Shown in pieces: positions 1 to 7,843 of a stretch of DNA of 16,794 bases (within the stretch, counting starts at the first letter, position 1; each line of letters begins with the position of its first letter). The translations under genes were made by a program, and so were the position numbers. The stretch spans positions 1-16,794 of the forward strand of contig CAYWNA010000282.1 of assembly GCA_964459305.1 (NCBI GenBank), in the 5' to 3' direction. Source of the DNA: CAYWNA01 sp964459305. Lineage in GTDB: Bacteria > Planctomycetota > Planctomycetia > Pirellulales > Pirellulaceae. Under the pieces are notes generated by a model. The model worked only from the letters and a program-made list of their open reading frames with translations, searched no databases and was not told where the DNA came from.

Positions 1-1
1 A

Positions 2-3000
2 ATTAGCGAACGTTTTGTCGTACAAGGCTTGGAAAAGGATGCGGGGCGAGTCTCCGAAGCCAGGATAAGTTTACAGAAAATGGGGTTATCGGGTTCGGTT
101 ACCGTGATCCAGTGGCGTGGGACCAACTTGCCGTATGCGGACAACATGGTGAATTTAGTGGTGACGAGTGGCGAGTGTCAGGTGGCAAAGGAGGAGATCG
201 CCAGAGTGCTCGCCCCGAATGGTATGGCCATCACTCTCGACCCTCAACTCTCAACCCTCAGCTCCTTTCGCAAGCCTCTGCCCGATGACATCGACGAGTG
301 GACCCATTTCCTGCACGGCCCGGACAACAATGCCGTTGCCGAAGACACTCGGGTAGCACCGCCCCATCACATGCAATGGGTGGCCGGTCCGCGATGGGGG
401 CGCAGTCACGACCATCTGGCCAGCATGAGTGCGGCGGTTTCGGCCTCGGGCCGCATATTCTACATCGCCGACGAAGGACCCGCCGCTTCGGTCATGGAGT
501 CCTCCATCTGGACGCTCGCCGCGCGGGACGCGTTTAACGGCGTGTTGCTCTGGAAGAAGGAAATCGGCCCCTGGGAGGACCAACTGCGACCTTTCCGCAG
601 CGGGCCGGCCGAATTGCCGCGGCGTCTGGTCGCCGTGGGAGATATCGTGTATGTCACTCTCGGCTACGGCAAACCCGTGACGGCCTTGGACGCGGCCACC
701 GGAGACGTGGTGCATACCTACGAAGGCACCGAGAACACGCACGAAATTCTTCATCACGAAGGGAAGCTCTACCTGGTAATCAGTGATCCGCTCTCGGACG
801 CGCTTGCCAGAGAAAGCGGGACGGCCGCCAAGATGATTCGTCGTTTGGCTCTGTGGCGAGATTTCTACCCGCGATACGTCACGGGGTATCTCAGCAAACA
901 GATTCAATGCCTGGAAGCGGACACCGGCAGACTTGTCTGGAAGAAGAAGGACGCAGATACGGAGCACATCCTGGCCATCACTCTGGCTGTGAACAAAGGT
1001 CGTGTGTTCTTCGAGAACGAGAAGAAGATACTGGCTCTGGCAGCCGATACGGGAGAGCTCCTATGGCAGGCACCGCGACCCGTTGCCCTCCGTCGGTACG
1101 CATGGTCCGTGCCCACACTGGTCGTCAAGGACGGCGTAGTATTATCCGCGGATCGAGCGGCTGACGCCAACTTGGACACCGAAGGGGAAGACGACGCGAA
1201 ACTGGAGTGGCTGGTCACGTCGAATCATCTTCTGACCGAAGGCCAAATTATGGCCTTCTCGGCCGAATCCGGCGAGAAGCTATGGACCGCCCCTTGTCAC
1301 GAAGGCTTCAATTTTCCGGTTGACGTGTTTGTCGCCCAGGGCAAAGTGTGGAGCGGCGAACTGGCCTGGGGCAAGCAGCCGGGGCTCACAAAAGTATATG
1401 ACCTTCACACCGGAGAGGTCGTGGCCGAACGTCCTCCGGACCAGGAGGTTTACACCATCGGTTTCGGCCACGCACGCTGCTACCGAAACAAGGCCACCAC
1501 ACAATACGTGATACACGGGCGTTCCGGCGTCGAGTTCTTGGACATGAGTTCGAACCGGATCAACGCCGACCACTGGATCCGCGGCACGTGTCAGTATGGC
1601 ATTCTGCCCTGCAATGGACTGCTGTACGTACCGCCCCATTCCTGTGCCTGCTACATCGAAGCCAAGCTGAACAGCTTCAACGCGCTGGCCGCAAAGCGGG
1701 AGTCGAAACGTCCAACGACCGAAGAGTCAAATAGTGAAACGCGTCTCGAAAAAGGCCCCGCGTACGGCGCCTCCCAGCATCCAGCATCCAGTATCCAGCA
1801 TCCAGATTCCTGGCCCACGTATCGCCACGACGGAGGCCGAACTGGTGCGGTCGGCGTGTCGCTATCACCACAACTCAAGCTCGGCTGGGAAAGGGAACTG
1901 GCCGGGCCGCTGACCAGCGTCGTTGTCACGAATGGCAAGCTCTTTGTCGCACAAGCGAACGCCCATACCGTGCACGCACTGGAAGCCGCGGACGGATCGC
2001 CGCTATGGCAATATACGGCCGGTGGTCGCGTGGATTCGCCGCCCACAGTCCATGGCGGCTTCGTCTATTTCGGCTCGGCCGATGGGTGGGTGTATTGCCT
2101 GCGAGCCACGGACGGCGCGCTGGCATGGCGTTTCCGCGCGGCGCCCGAGTCGCGACAAATCGTGTCGTACGACCAACTCGAATCCGTATGGCCAGTACAC
2201 GGCAACGTATTGGTGCACCAGGGTCCGGGTCCGTCTTCCAGACCAGCCGTGTACGCCGTGGCTGGACGCTCTGCCTTTACCGACGGCGGACTTTTCCTGT
2301 GTCGACTGGATGCCCGAACGGGCGAATTGATTTCCGAACGCCGCATTTCCCATCGCGATCCCGACACAGGCCTGGAGCCCCAAAACACCGTTCGCGGCGT
2401 GGCCATGCCGGGCGCTTTGCCCGATGTCTTGTCCACGGATGGTTCGTCCCTTTTCATGCGACACGTGCGTTTTGACATGCAAGGGAATCCCCTGTCCCAG
2501 GATGACGACCATCTGTACAGCCCGGCCGGTTTCTTGGACGACGAGTGGTGGCACCGCACCTACTGGCAGATCGGCACGACCATGGCTGGCGGGTACGGTG
2601 GTTGGGCGACCGTCGGAAACCGTCGTATTTCCGGCCGATTGCTGGTGCTGGACGGAGATCGCGTGTACGGTTTTGGCCGAAAGCAATACGGAATAACCGG
2701 CGCCCATGCCGGTCTGAACGCGGAGCACCATTTGTTCGCAGCGGACAGGAAACTGATCCAGCCCGAGCCGCCAAAAAGCCCGAAGCCAAAGGCAAGACGA
2801 CCACGCCGTCCTGCGACCAAAGTAGACTATCATTGGTCGCAACCGTTGCCATTCTACGCACGCGGCATGCTGCTAGCCGGCGACACGCTGTTCGCGGCTG
2901 GTCCCAGCGAGGTCCCCGACTTTGCCTCGCATGATCCGAATAGTGATGTTTGGCTATGGGCTGTCTCGGCAAACGACGGCATCAAGAAGGCCCAATACAA

Positions 3001-3103
3001 ATTGAAAGCCCCGCCCGTATTCGACAGCTTGGCCGCCAGCGATGGTTGCCTGTATTTCACCACCATGGATGGCCGCGTGGTATGTTACCAGGCGAGCAAC
3101 TAG
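2..3103 (+). CDS. Methyltransferase-like / PQQ-type double beta-propeller protein (5' partial)
   Basis: The frame is open from the first bases of the window, so the N-terminus lies outside it; the TTG at 29 is only an internal possible start. The first ~75 residues look like the end of a class I SAM-dependent methyltransferase fold, with a LPYADNMVNLVV strand and a later ARVLAPNG motif. A linker follows, then the signature DIDEWTHFLHGPDNNAV and HHMQWVAGPRWGRSHDH (about 286-415), known to me from large planctomycete proteins annotated as PQQ-binding-like or BamB-like beta-propellers. Propeller blades with A-x-D-x-x-T-G-x-x-x-W repeats fill about 430-1680. A low-complexity linker (about 1690-1810) leads to a second propeller starting WPTYRHDGGRTG (about 1812-3100). 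That propeller is interrupted by a Pro/Lys/Arg-rich stretch at 2759-2826. Propellers of this type are usually extracytoplasmic, but no signal peptide can be judged here. Function is unknown; quinone binding is not shown. The next gene starts 13 bp downstream. Confidence 0.88.
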   Translation: MSERFVVQGLEKDAGRVSEARISLQKMGLSGSVTVIQWRGTNLPYADNMVNLVVTSGECQVAKEEIARVLAPNGMAITLDPQLSTLSSFRKPLPDDIDEWTHFLHGPDNNAVAEDTRVAPPHHMQWVAGPRWGRSHDHLASMSAAVSASGRIFYIADEGPAASVMESSIWTLAARDAFNGVLLWKKEIGPWEDQLRPFRSGPAELPRRLVAVGDIVYVTLGYGKPVTALDAATGDVVHTYEGTENTHEILHHEGKLYLVISDPLSDALARESGTAAKMIRRLALWRDFYPRYVTGYLSKQIQCLEADTGRLVWKKKDADTEHILAITLAVNKGRVFFENEKKILALAADTGELLWQAPRPVALRRYAWSVPTLVVKDGVVLSADRAADANLDTEGEDDAKLEWLVTSNHLLTEGQIMAFSAESGEKLWTAPCHEGFNFPVDVFVAQGKVWSGELAWGKQPGLTKVYDLHTGEVVAERPPDQEVYTIGFGHARCYRNKATTQYVIHGRSGVEFLDMSSNRINADHWIRGTCQYGILPCNGLLYVPPHSCACYIEAKLNSFNALAAKRESKRPTTEESNSETRLEKGPAYGASQHPASSIQHPDSWPTYRHDGGRTGAVGVSLSPQLKLGWERELAGPLTSVVVTNGKLFVAQANAHTVHALEAADGSPLWQYTAGGRVDSPPTVHGGFVYFGSADGWVYCLRATDGALAWRFRAAPESRQIVSYDQLESVWPVHGNVLVHQGPGPSSRPAVYAVAGRSAFTDGGLFLCRLDARTGELISERRISHRDPDTGLEPQNTVRGVAMPGALPDVLSTDGSSLFMRHVRFDMQGNPLSQDDDHLYSPAGFLDDEWWHRTYWQIGTTMAGGYGGWATVGNRRISGRLLVLDGDRVYGFGRKQYGITGAHAGLNAEHHLFAADRKLIQPEPPKSPKPKARRPRRPATKVDYHWSQPLPFYARGMLLAGDTLFAAGPSEVPDFASHDPNSDVWLWAVSANDGIKKAQYKLKAPPVFDSLAASDGCLYFTTMDGRVVCYQASN
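234..261 (+). repeat. Heptamer tandem repeat (CYCTCAA, 4 units) in a domain linker
   Basis: Four consecutive 7-bp units fit CYCTCRA or a one-base variant, alternating CTCTC- and CCCTC- starts (234-240, 241-247, 248-254, 255-261). The array lies in frame inside the first gene and encodes the linker DPQLSTLSS between the methyltransferase-like end and the first propeller. The 7-bp period is not a codon multiple, so this is DNA-level repetition and not a peptide repeat. It resembles the short tandemly repeated heptamers described in other bacteria; that link is an inference. Confidence 0.7.
1772..1806 (+). repeat. Heptamer tandem repeat (ATCCAGC, 4 units plus a degenerate one) in a domain linker
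   Basis: Four units of ATCCAGN run without a gap from 1779 to 1806 (the last base is C, T, C, A). They are preceded by a diverged unit, TCCCAGC, at 1772-1778. The array is in frame in the first gene and encodes the low-complexity linker SQHPASSIQHPDS just before the second propeller. The unit sequence differs from that of the array at 234-261, but the period and the placement at a domain boundary are the same. Confidence 0.75.
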
Positions 3104-3116
3104 AGAGGAAACTTCC

Positions 3117-4466
3117 ATGAAGAAAAACTCAAACCTAACGCGTCGCGAGTTCGTGGGTTCGTTGGCGGCTACCGGTACGACGCTGACGATCGTACCCCGT
3201 CATGCGGTGGCTGGCAGCGGTGAGACACCACCCAGCGAAAAGTTGAACATCGCCGGTATTGGCGTCGGCGGGAGGGGACGCAGCAACCTCAGGGGCCTCC
3301 ACAGCGAGAACATCGTCGCCCTGTGCGACGTGGACACACGGCGCGCCGGCGATAGCTTCAAGACCTTTCCCAACGCCAAACAGTTCTGCGACTTTCGCAA
3401 GATGTTTGACCAGATGGAGAAGGAGATCGACGCGGTCGTCGTCTCGACGCCCGACCACACCCACGCGGTGGCGGCCATGGCCGCCATCGGGCGCGGCAAG
3501 CACGTGTACTGTGAAAAGCCACTGGCCCATTCAGTTTACGAAGTCCGCCAATTGATGAAGGCTGCCGAGGATCACAAGGTTGTCACACAATTGGGAAACC
3601 AAGGCCATTCGTTCGATTCCATCCGCACGTTCTGCGAGTGGATCTGGGACGATGCGATTGGCAACGTCCACACGATCCATGCCGGTTGTGCTGCCGTGAA
3701 CTCAGCCATCGACCGGCTGCCGCAACTCAAAGAGCAACACCCGGTTCCGTCTGAGCTTGATTGGGACCTTTGGCTGAGCCCGGCGCTCTGGAGGCCATAC
3801 AATCCCGTCTATCTGCCGGGGGCTTGGCGCCGCTGGGTGCCCTTCGGCAACGGGACCGTGGGCGATTGGACTTGCCATGTGGTCGACCCGGTGTTCTGGG
3901 CACTGGACCTCGGCGCGCCAAAAACGATTCAAGCCCAGGTGAAGGACTACGATCCGAAAACGCAAGGCGACGCCTTCCCGATGGGCGAAATCATCACGTA
4001 CGAATTTCCGGCCAACGACAAACGCGGGCCGGTGACCATGCATTGGTACAGCGGCACCGAGGGGATCCCGCGTCCGGATGATCTGGAGGAAGGCCGCGAT
4101 CCGGTGAAGACCGGCGCGGTTGTGCTGGGCGACAAGGGCACCATCACGTACGGCTCGCACGGCGCAGGCGGAGTGAGGATTATTCCCGAGGAGAAGATGA
4201 GGGCGTACGAACAGCCCGACAAAACCCTGCCTCGGGGCAAGAATCATCATCGCGACTGGCTCGACGCGATCCGCGGCGGCACCAAAGCCGGAAGTGATTT
4301 CACCGCCTACGGCGGCCCGCTCACGGAAATCGCCATGCTGGGCGTCATCGCCATCAAGTTGCCGGGCACCAAGTTGGAATGGGATGCCCAAAACATGCAG
4401 TTCACGAATTGCCCGGAGGCCAACCAGTACGTAAATCCGCCTTATCGGGATGGCTGGACGTTGTGA
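3117..4466 (+). CDS. Tat-exported Gfo/Idh/MocA family oxidoreductase
   Basis: Predicted NAD(P)-dependent dehydrogenase of the Gfo/Idh/MocA family, 449 residues. The ATG at 3117 was chosen over the longer frame from 3042 because it begins a Tat leader (MKKNSNLTRREFVGS, twin Arg at residues 9-10) and follows a purine-rich GAGAGGAAA. The Rossmann glycine motif GIGVGGRG lies near residue 44. The family EKP motif is intact (E133-K134-P135; the lysine is the usual catalytic or nucleotide-contacting residue), and D250-x3-H254 in GDWTCHVVDP matches the conserved second catalytic segment. The C-terminal half is the alpha/beta substrate domain. Export with bound cofactor is known for glucose-fructose oxidoreductase of this family. 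The substrate cannot be read from the sequence; a sugar or inositol-like polyol is expected. It lies 13 bp after the propeller gene and about 25 bp before the DUF1638-hydantoinase gene, so an operon is likely. Confidence 0.93.
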   Translation: MKKNSNLTRREFVGSLAATGTTLTIVPRHAVAGSGETPPSEKLNIAGIGVGGRGRSNLRGLHSENIVALCDVDTRRAGDSFKTFPNAKQFCDFRKMFDQMEKEIDAVVVSTPDHTHAVAAMAAIGRGKHVYCEKPLAHSVYEVRQLMKAAEDHKVVTQLGNQGHSFDSIRTFCEWIWDDAIGNVHTIHAGCAAVNSAIDRLPQLKEQHPVPSELDWDLWLSPALWRPYNPVYLPGAWRRWVPFGNGTVGDWTCHVVDPVFWALDLGAPKTIQAQVKDYDPKTQGDAFPMGEIITYEFPANDKRGPVTMHWYSGTEGIPRPDDLEEGRDPVKTGAVVLGDKGTITYGSHGAGGVRIIPEEKMRAYEQPDKTLPRGKNHHRDWLDAIRGGTKAGSDFTAYGGPLTEIAMLGVIAIKLPGTKLEWDAQNMQFTNCPEANQYVNPPYRDGWTL

Positions 4467-4491
4467 TGTCCGGCATGGCAGTGGATTCGTG

Positions 4492-7362
4492 ATGCGTGAA
4501 GAGAAGTACAAAATGGAAATCCCAGATGTCGACAGCGCCGGGAAGCCCGTCCACGTAATCGCGTGTGGTGTGTTAGCGATCGATCTCCGTCATGTGTCCC
4601 AGCAACTCGGCATAGCGGCGACGACGGAGTTTCTCCCCGGAGGACTCCATGACCGGCCCGACGAGTTGCGGCGGCGTGTGCAGGAGGAGATCGATCGAGC
4701 GTCGGCAACACTTCGTGCCGAACGGATCGTCGTGGGCTACGGCGTCTGCGGTTTAGGCACGGTGGGACTCCACGCTCGCAACGTGCCGTTGGTCATTCCC
4801 CGTGTGAACGACTGTATTGCCTTGTTCCTGGGATCCGACACAGCCTACCGCGAGCAGTTCTGCCGGTACCCAGGCACGTACTACATCTCCGCCGGCTGGG
4901 TCGAGGAGAAAACTCATCCACAATCGATCGACGAGAGCCCGATCCATTGCGGGCCGGAATGCTTTACCTTACAGCAGCTGATCCAGCGATACGGCGAGGA
5001 AAACGCTACGGCGATTCGCGATTTCCTGAACAGTTGGCAGAAGAACTACCAGCGGGCCGCCTTCATCGATACGCCCGCGCCGGGACGCCGCCGGAAATAC
5101 GCCGATTTGGCCAAAGCGATGGCCGACGAATTCGGCTGGAAGTATGAGGAGATCGCCGGCTCGGACGAACTGCTCACGAAACTCATCACGGCTCGACATT
5201 CGACCGACGAAGTGCTGTTGGTGCCGGAGCATCACGTCACGGCGCACGACCCAGTAACCAAGACGTTGAAGGCCGTCCCGGTATGGGAATCGGATCGCGC
5301 CGCGTCACGTGGCGATCACACGTTGCTCTTCGACCACGAGGCACCAACGGGTGACTCAGAGGTAGGCAACACCATCAAGCTCGGTTTGGGCATCGACGCC
5401 GGCGGCACCTACACCGATGTGGTCCTTTACGATTTCCGAAGTGACCAGGTGCTGCAAAAGGCAAAGGCGCTGACGACAAAGTGGGACTTCACGATCGGAA
5501 TCGGCGAAGCTCTTGATAGACTGGACTCGGCACTGCTGGCACGGGTCGACTTGGTGTCCATTTCGACGACCCTGGCAACCAACGCCATTGTGGAGGGCCG
5601 CGGGCAGAAAGTCGGGTTGCTCATCTTTCCGCCATACGGGCTTTTCGAGTCCTCGGATATCACCTACCGCCCCATCAGTATCTTGGAGGGCAAGCTCGAA
5701 GTCGACGGACGTGAACTGGCGCCCGTCAATCGAGAGCTCGTGCGGCGGGAAGTCCGCCGATTGCTGGACCAGGAGCAGGTCGCCGCATTCGCCGTGTCCG
5801 GCTTCGGCAGCCATTCGAACGCGGCACACGAACTTGAGGCCAAGGAGATTGTCCAGCAAGAGACCGGACTGAGCGTTACCTGCGCACACGAAGTGTCCGA
5901 CAAAAGCAACTATCGGATCCGATCGGTGACCGCAGCGCTGAATGCCAGCATCATTCCGTGCCTCGAGGCGTTCCTCGGCGACGCCGACATTGCTCTGCGG
6001 CGCCGGGCCATCACGGCTCCGCGAGTGGTCGTCAGAAGCGACGGTACTCTTATGAGCTTGCCGGTAGCGCGCCGCCGACCCATCGAGACGATCCTCTCCG
6101 GTCCGGCGGCCAGCGTCGCGGGGGCCAGCTACTTGGCCGGACTGAAGAACGCGATGGTGGTCGACGTGGGTGGTACAACGACCGACACGGCTACGATCCG
6201 CGAAGGTGTCGTGCAGATCAGCCGCGGCGGTGCATCGGTCGGCGGCTGGAGGACCCATGTCGGCGCGCTCGACTTGCGTACCACCGGCCTCGGCGGCGAC
6301 AGCCTCATCGCACGACGGCGTGACGGACAACTTCGGATCGGTCCGGTGCGGGTGGCGCCGGTAGCCTGGATGTTCCGTAACGGCTGTAACGGCGAGAAGG
6401 CGCTCGATTGGCTTGACGCCAACTTGGACCGCTTCCGAACGTCCACTCGCGGGATGGAACTGGTCGCTCTGACGAATGTGGACCATGGCAGTCATCTGTC
6501 TGACAGCGAGAAGCGATTGCTGGATGCCTTGTCGGACGATCCCTGTAGCCTGCACGAGCTTTCTCATCGTCTCGACGTCGGAACGTGGCGGTATCTTCCG
6601 CTGGAACAACTCGAACAACGTTACTTGGTCCAGCGTTCCGCACTAACGCCGACGGATTTACTGCATGTCACAGGCCGTCTGGGCCTCTGGAACGCGGACG
6701 CCTCCAAGAGGTTCTGCGATTTCTTCTGCCGACTACTGGACGTGTCGCACCTGGAATTCGCCCGAACCGTGCACGACATGATCGTACGACGTCTGGCGAC
6801 GGAATTACTCGACAAGCAACTTGCCGATCAAACCGATGCCGATGAATTGGATGGTCCGTTACCAGCTTCCACGTTGGCCGACAACTGGCTCAGCGGCGGA
6901 GGCGACGATTACCGGGTCCGAATCGCATTGGAGTACCCGATCGTCGGAATCGGTGCGCCGGCTCACATATATCTTCCGGATGTTTCCAAACGATTCGAAA
7001 CGCAGGCGATCATTCCGCCCGATGCCGACGTGGCCAATGCGATCGGCGCGATTACCAGTCGAGTGTTCCTGCAGAAGAAGGTCGAGATCGCGCCCGCCGA
7101 GCACGGTCAGTATCGGGTATCCGGCCTTCCCGACGCACACGCATTCGCCGACTTTCACGACGCCCAGCAATTCGCGACAGACAAGCTGACGCGGATCATG
7201 CGCGAGCAAGCAAGAGAGGCCGGCACGAGCGAGACACGCGTAGAAATCCTCGTTCACGACCGAGTGGCCCCCGTGGCCGACGGAAGCCAAATCTTCATCG
7301 CCCGCAACCTGACGGCCCGTCTATCCGGACGCCCCGATGTCGCTCGCCTGGCTGAAGGATGA
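4492..7362 (+). CDS. DUF1638 - hydantoinase/oxoprolinase fusion protein
   Basis: A 956-residue two-part protein with no signal peptide, so cytoplasmic. The N-terminal ~220 residues match DUF1638 as I recall it: VIACGVLAIDL (Cys25), GYGVCGLG (Cys86) and a PRVNDCIALFLGS segment. From residue ~297 the ASKHA-fold hydantoinase A/oxoprolinase unit begins, with the phosphate-binding motif GIDAGGTYTD (304-309) and a second one, VDVGGTTTDT (557-565), after LSGPAASVAGA. This family includes ATP-dependent hydantoinase and 5-oxoprolinase subunits and relatives of uncertain activity; no HyuB-like partner is seen. DUF1638 is often found near corrinoid methyltransferase genes, so a role in that chemistry is possible. 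The frame opens at 4450; I chose the ATG at 4492. The ATG at 4513 has a better purine-rich site (GAAGAGAAG, 6 nt spacing) and is a real alternative. The 3' end overlaps the 3' end of the DUF433 gene by 42 bp. Confidence 0.88.
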   Translation: MREEKYKMEIPDVDSAGKPVHVIACGVLAIDLRHVSQQLGIAATTEFLPGGLHDRPDELRRRVQEEIDRASATLRAERIVVGYGVCGLGTVGLHARNVPLVIPRVNDCIALFLGSDTAYREQFCRYPGTYYISAGWVEEKTHPQSIDESPIHCGPECFTLQQLIQRYGEENATAIRDFLNSWQKNYQRAAFIDTPAPGRRRKYADLAKAMADEFGWKYEEIAGSDELLTKLITARHSTDEVLLVPEHHVTAHDPVTKTLKAVPVWESDRAASRGDHTLLFDHEAPTGDSEVGNTIKLGLGIDAGGTYTDVVLYDFRSDQVLQKAKALTTKWDFTIGIGEALDRLDSALLARVDLVSISTTLATNAIVEGRGQKVGLLIFPPYGLFESSDITYRPISILEGKLEVDGRELAPVNRELVRREVRRLLDQEQVAAFAVSGFGSHSNAAHELEAKEIVQQETGLSVTCAHEVSDKSNYRIRSVTAALNASIIPCLEAFLGDADIALRRRAITAPRVVVRSDGTLMSLPVARRRPIETILSGPAASVAGASYLAGLKNAMVVDVGGTTTDTATIREGVVQISRGGASVGGWRTHVGALDLRTTGLGGDSLIARRRDGQLRIGPVRVAPVAWMFRNGCNGEKALDWLDANLDRFRTSTRGMELVALTNVDHGSHLSDSEKRLLDALSDDPCSLHELSHRLDVGTWRYLPLEQLEQRYLVQRSALTPTDLLHVTGRLGLWNADASKRFCDFFCRLLDVSHLEFARTVHDMIVRRLATELLDKQLADQTDADELDGPLPASTLADNWLSGGGDDYRVRIALEYPIVGIGAPAHIYLPDVSKRFETQAIIPPDADVANAIGAITSRVFLQKKVEIAPAEHGQYRVSGLPDAHAFADFHDAQQFATDKLTRIMREQAREAGTSETRVEILVHDRVAPVADGSQIFIARNLTARLSGRPDVARLAEG

Positions 7363-7698
7363 TATCGGATGTCCATCGGCGTCCGTGCTCGTGATCGGTG
7401 TGTTGGTCGTTTCAGCCTTCACGCGGGCAGCGAACTTTCGGCTTTCTTGGATCTGCCGATCGATTGCGGCTTGATTGTCATGATAGTAGGCGAGCGCTGC
7501 GTGGACATCGGCAAGGCTGAGCTGTGGAAATTCTGCGACCAACTGGTCCGGTGCCATGCCCTGCTCGCTCCATAGAACTACGTCAGACACGGCAATTCGG
7601 GTTCCCTTGATCCGAGGTTTCCCAGACCGCACGCCAAGCGTCTGCTCGATGTGTACTGTGATAACGTCCTGAGCTTCCTGCTGTGTCATCCGACTCAT
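7321..7698 (-). CDS. DUF433 domain protein (antitoxin-like)
   Basis: A 125-residue protein with the typical DUF433 pattern: GKPRIKGTRIAVSDVV (residues 26-41), then a G-x3-DQL segment, EFPQLSLADVHAALAYY and N-x3-ID. The family is a small winged-helix-like DNA-binding domain often found as the antitoxin next to a DUF5615 PIN-like toxin. Here no such partner is visible: the downstream side on this strand is occupied by the convergent hydantoinase gene, which it overlaps by 42 bp. The last ~36 residues, rich in Thr, Ser and Asp, go beyond the domain. The start is the ATG at 7696-7698; a second ATG three codons later is possible. A TGGTATAAT promoter candidate lies 54 bp upstream. It may be a solitary regulator or an orphan antitoxin. 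Confidence 0.85.
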   Translation of the reverse strand: MSRMTQQEAQDVITVHIEQTLGVRSGKPRIKGTRIAVSDVVLWSEQGMAPDQLVAEFPQLSLADVHAALAYYHDNQAAIDRQIQESRKFAARVKAETTNTPITSTDADGHPISSFSQASDIGASG

Positions 7699-7728
7699 CC
7701 CGTTCCCACTTGAAGCGTAGAAGAAAAG

Positions 7729-7776
7729 GCCGATCGATTCTGTCTCAGTAGATTATACCATTGAGAAGCGATCGGC
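7729..7776. other. Two-part inverted repeat between the glycosidase gene and the DUF433 gene
   Basis: An 8-bp perfect inverted repeat, GCCGATCG (7729-7736) against CGATCGGC (7769-7776), encloses a second 5-bp pair, TCTCA (7743-7747) against TGAGA (7762-7766), leaving a 14-nt loop. There is no clear T tract, so it is not a standard intrinsic terminator. It surrounds the extended -10 candidate and could be an operator for the DUF433 product or an mRNA end for the glycosidase gene; both are guesses. Confidence 0.4.
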
Positions 7777-7843
7777 GTAGATAGGTCGCGGCCTTCTTCA
7801 GCGGAACGTTGCGTGCGAGGAAGCGTCGTTGTCGTTGGGTCAT
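7745..7843 (-). CDS. Doubtful 32-codon micro-ORF coupled to the glycosidase gene
   Basis: The ATG of this small frame overlaps the TGA of the upstream glycosidase gene as ATGA, the usual arrangement for translational coupling. The 32-residue product is basic (MTQRQRRFLARN at the start, then KK and RR pairs) and ends with a short hydrophobic run. I do not recognise it. Its last codons contain the TATAAT promoter candidate and part of the inverted repeat, so it may be a chance frame or a gene remnant. Confidence 0.2.
   Translation of the reverse strand: MTQRQRRFLARNVPLKKAATYLRRSLLNGIIY
7752..7760 (-). promoter_or_regulatory. Extended -10 promoter candidate for the DUF433 gene
   Basis: Read on the minus strand the bases are TGGTATAAT, a perfect extended -10 (TGn followed by TATAAT). 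No good -35 hexamer stands 16-18 bp upstream, which is normal for extended -10 promoters. Transcription would begin near 7745 and give a leader of about 47 nt before the DUF433 start codon. The region is AT-richer than its surroundings. Confidence 0.5.

Noticed and set aside
1772..1806. The heptamer array as a CRISPR or an attachment site
   Set aside because: Units are 7 bp with no spacers, they lie inside a coding frame, and there are no integrase or cas genes.
2..3103. Annotation of the propeller protein as a PQQ-dependent alcohol dehydrogenase
   Set aside because: The blades resemble BamB-like PQQ repeats, but I see no catalytic Asp pair, disulfide ring motif or cytochrome domain expected of the quinoprotein dehydrogenases.
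3042..3116. A longer start for the exported dehydrogenase
   Set aside because: It would overlap the propeller gene and bury the Tat leader; the ATG at 3117 is preceded by a purine-rich site.
5356..6618. A 420-codon open frame on the - strand, opposite the hydantoinase fusion
   Set aside because: The + strand frame carries both ATP-binding motifs of the family; the antisense translation shows none.
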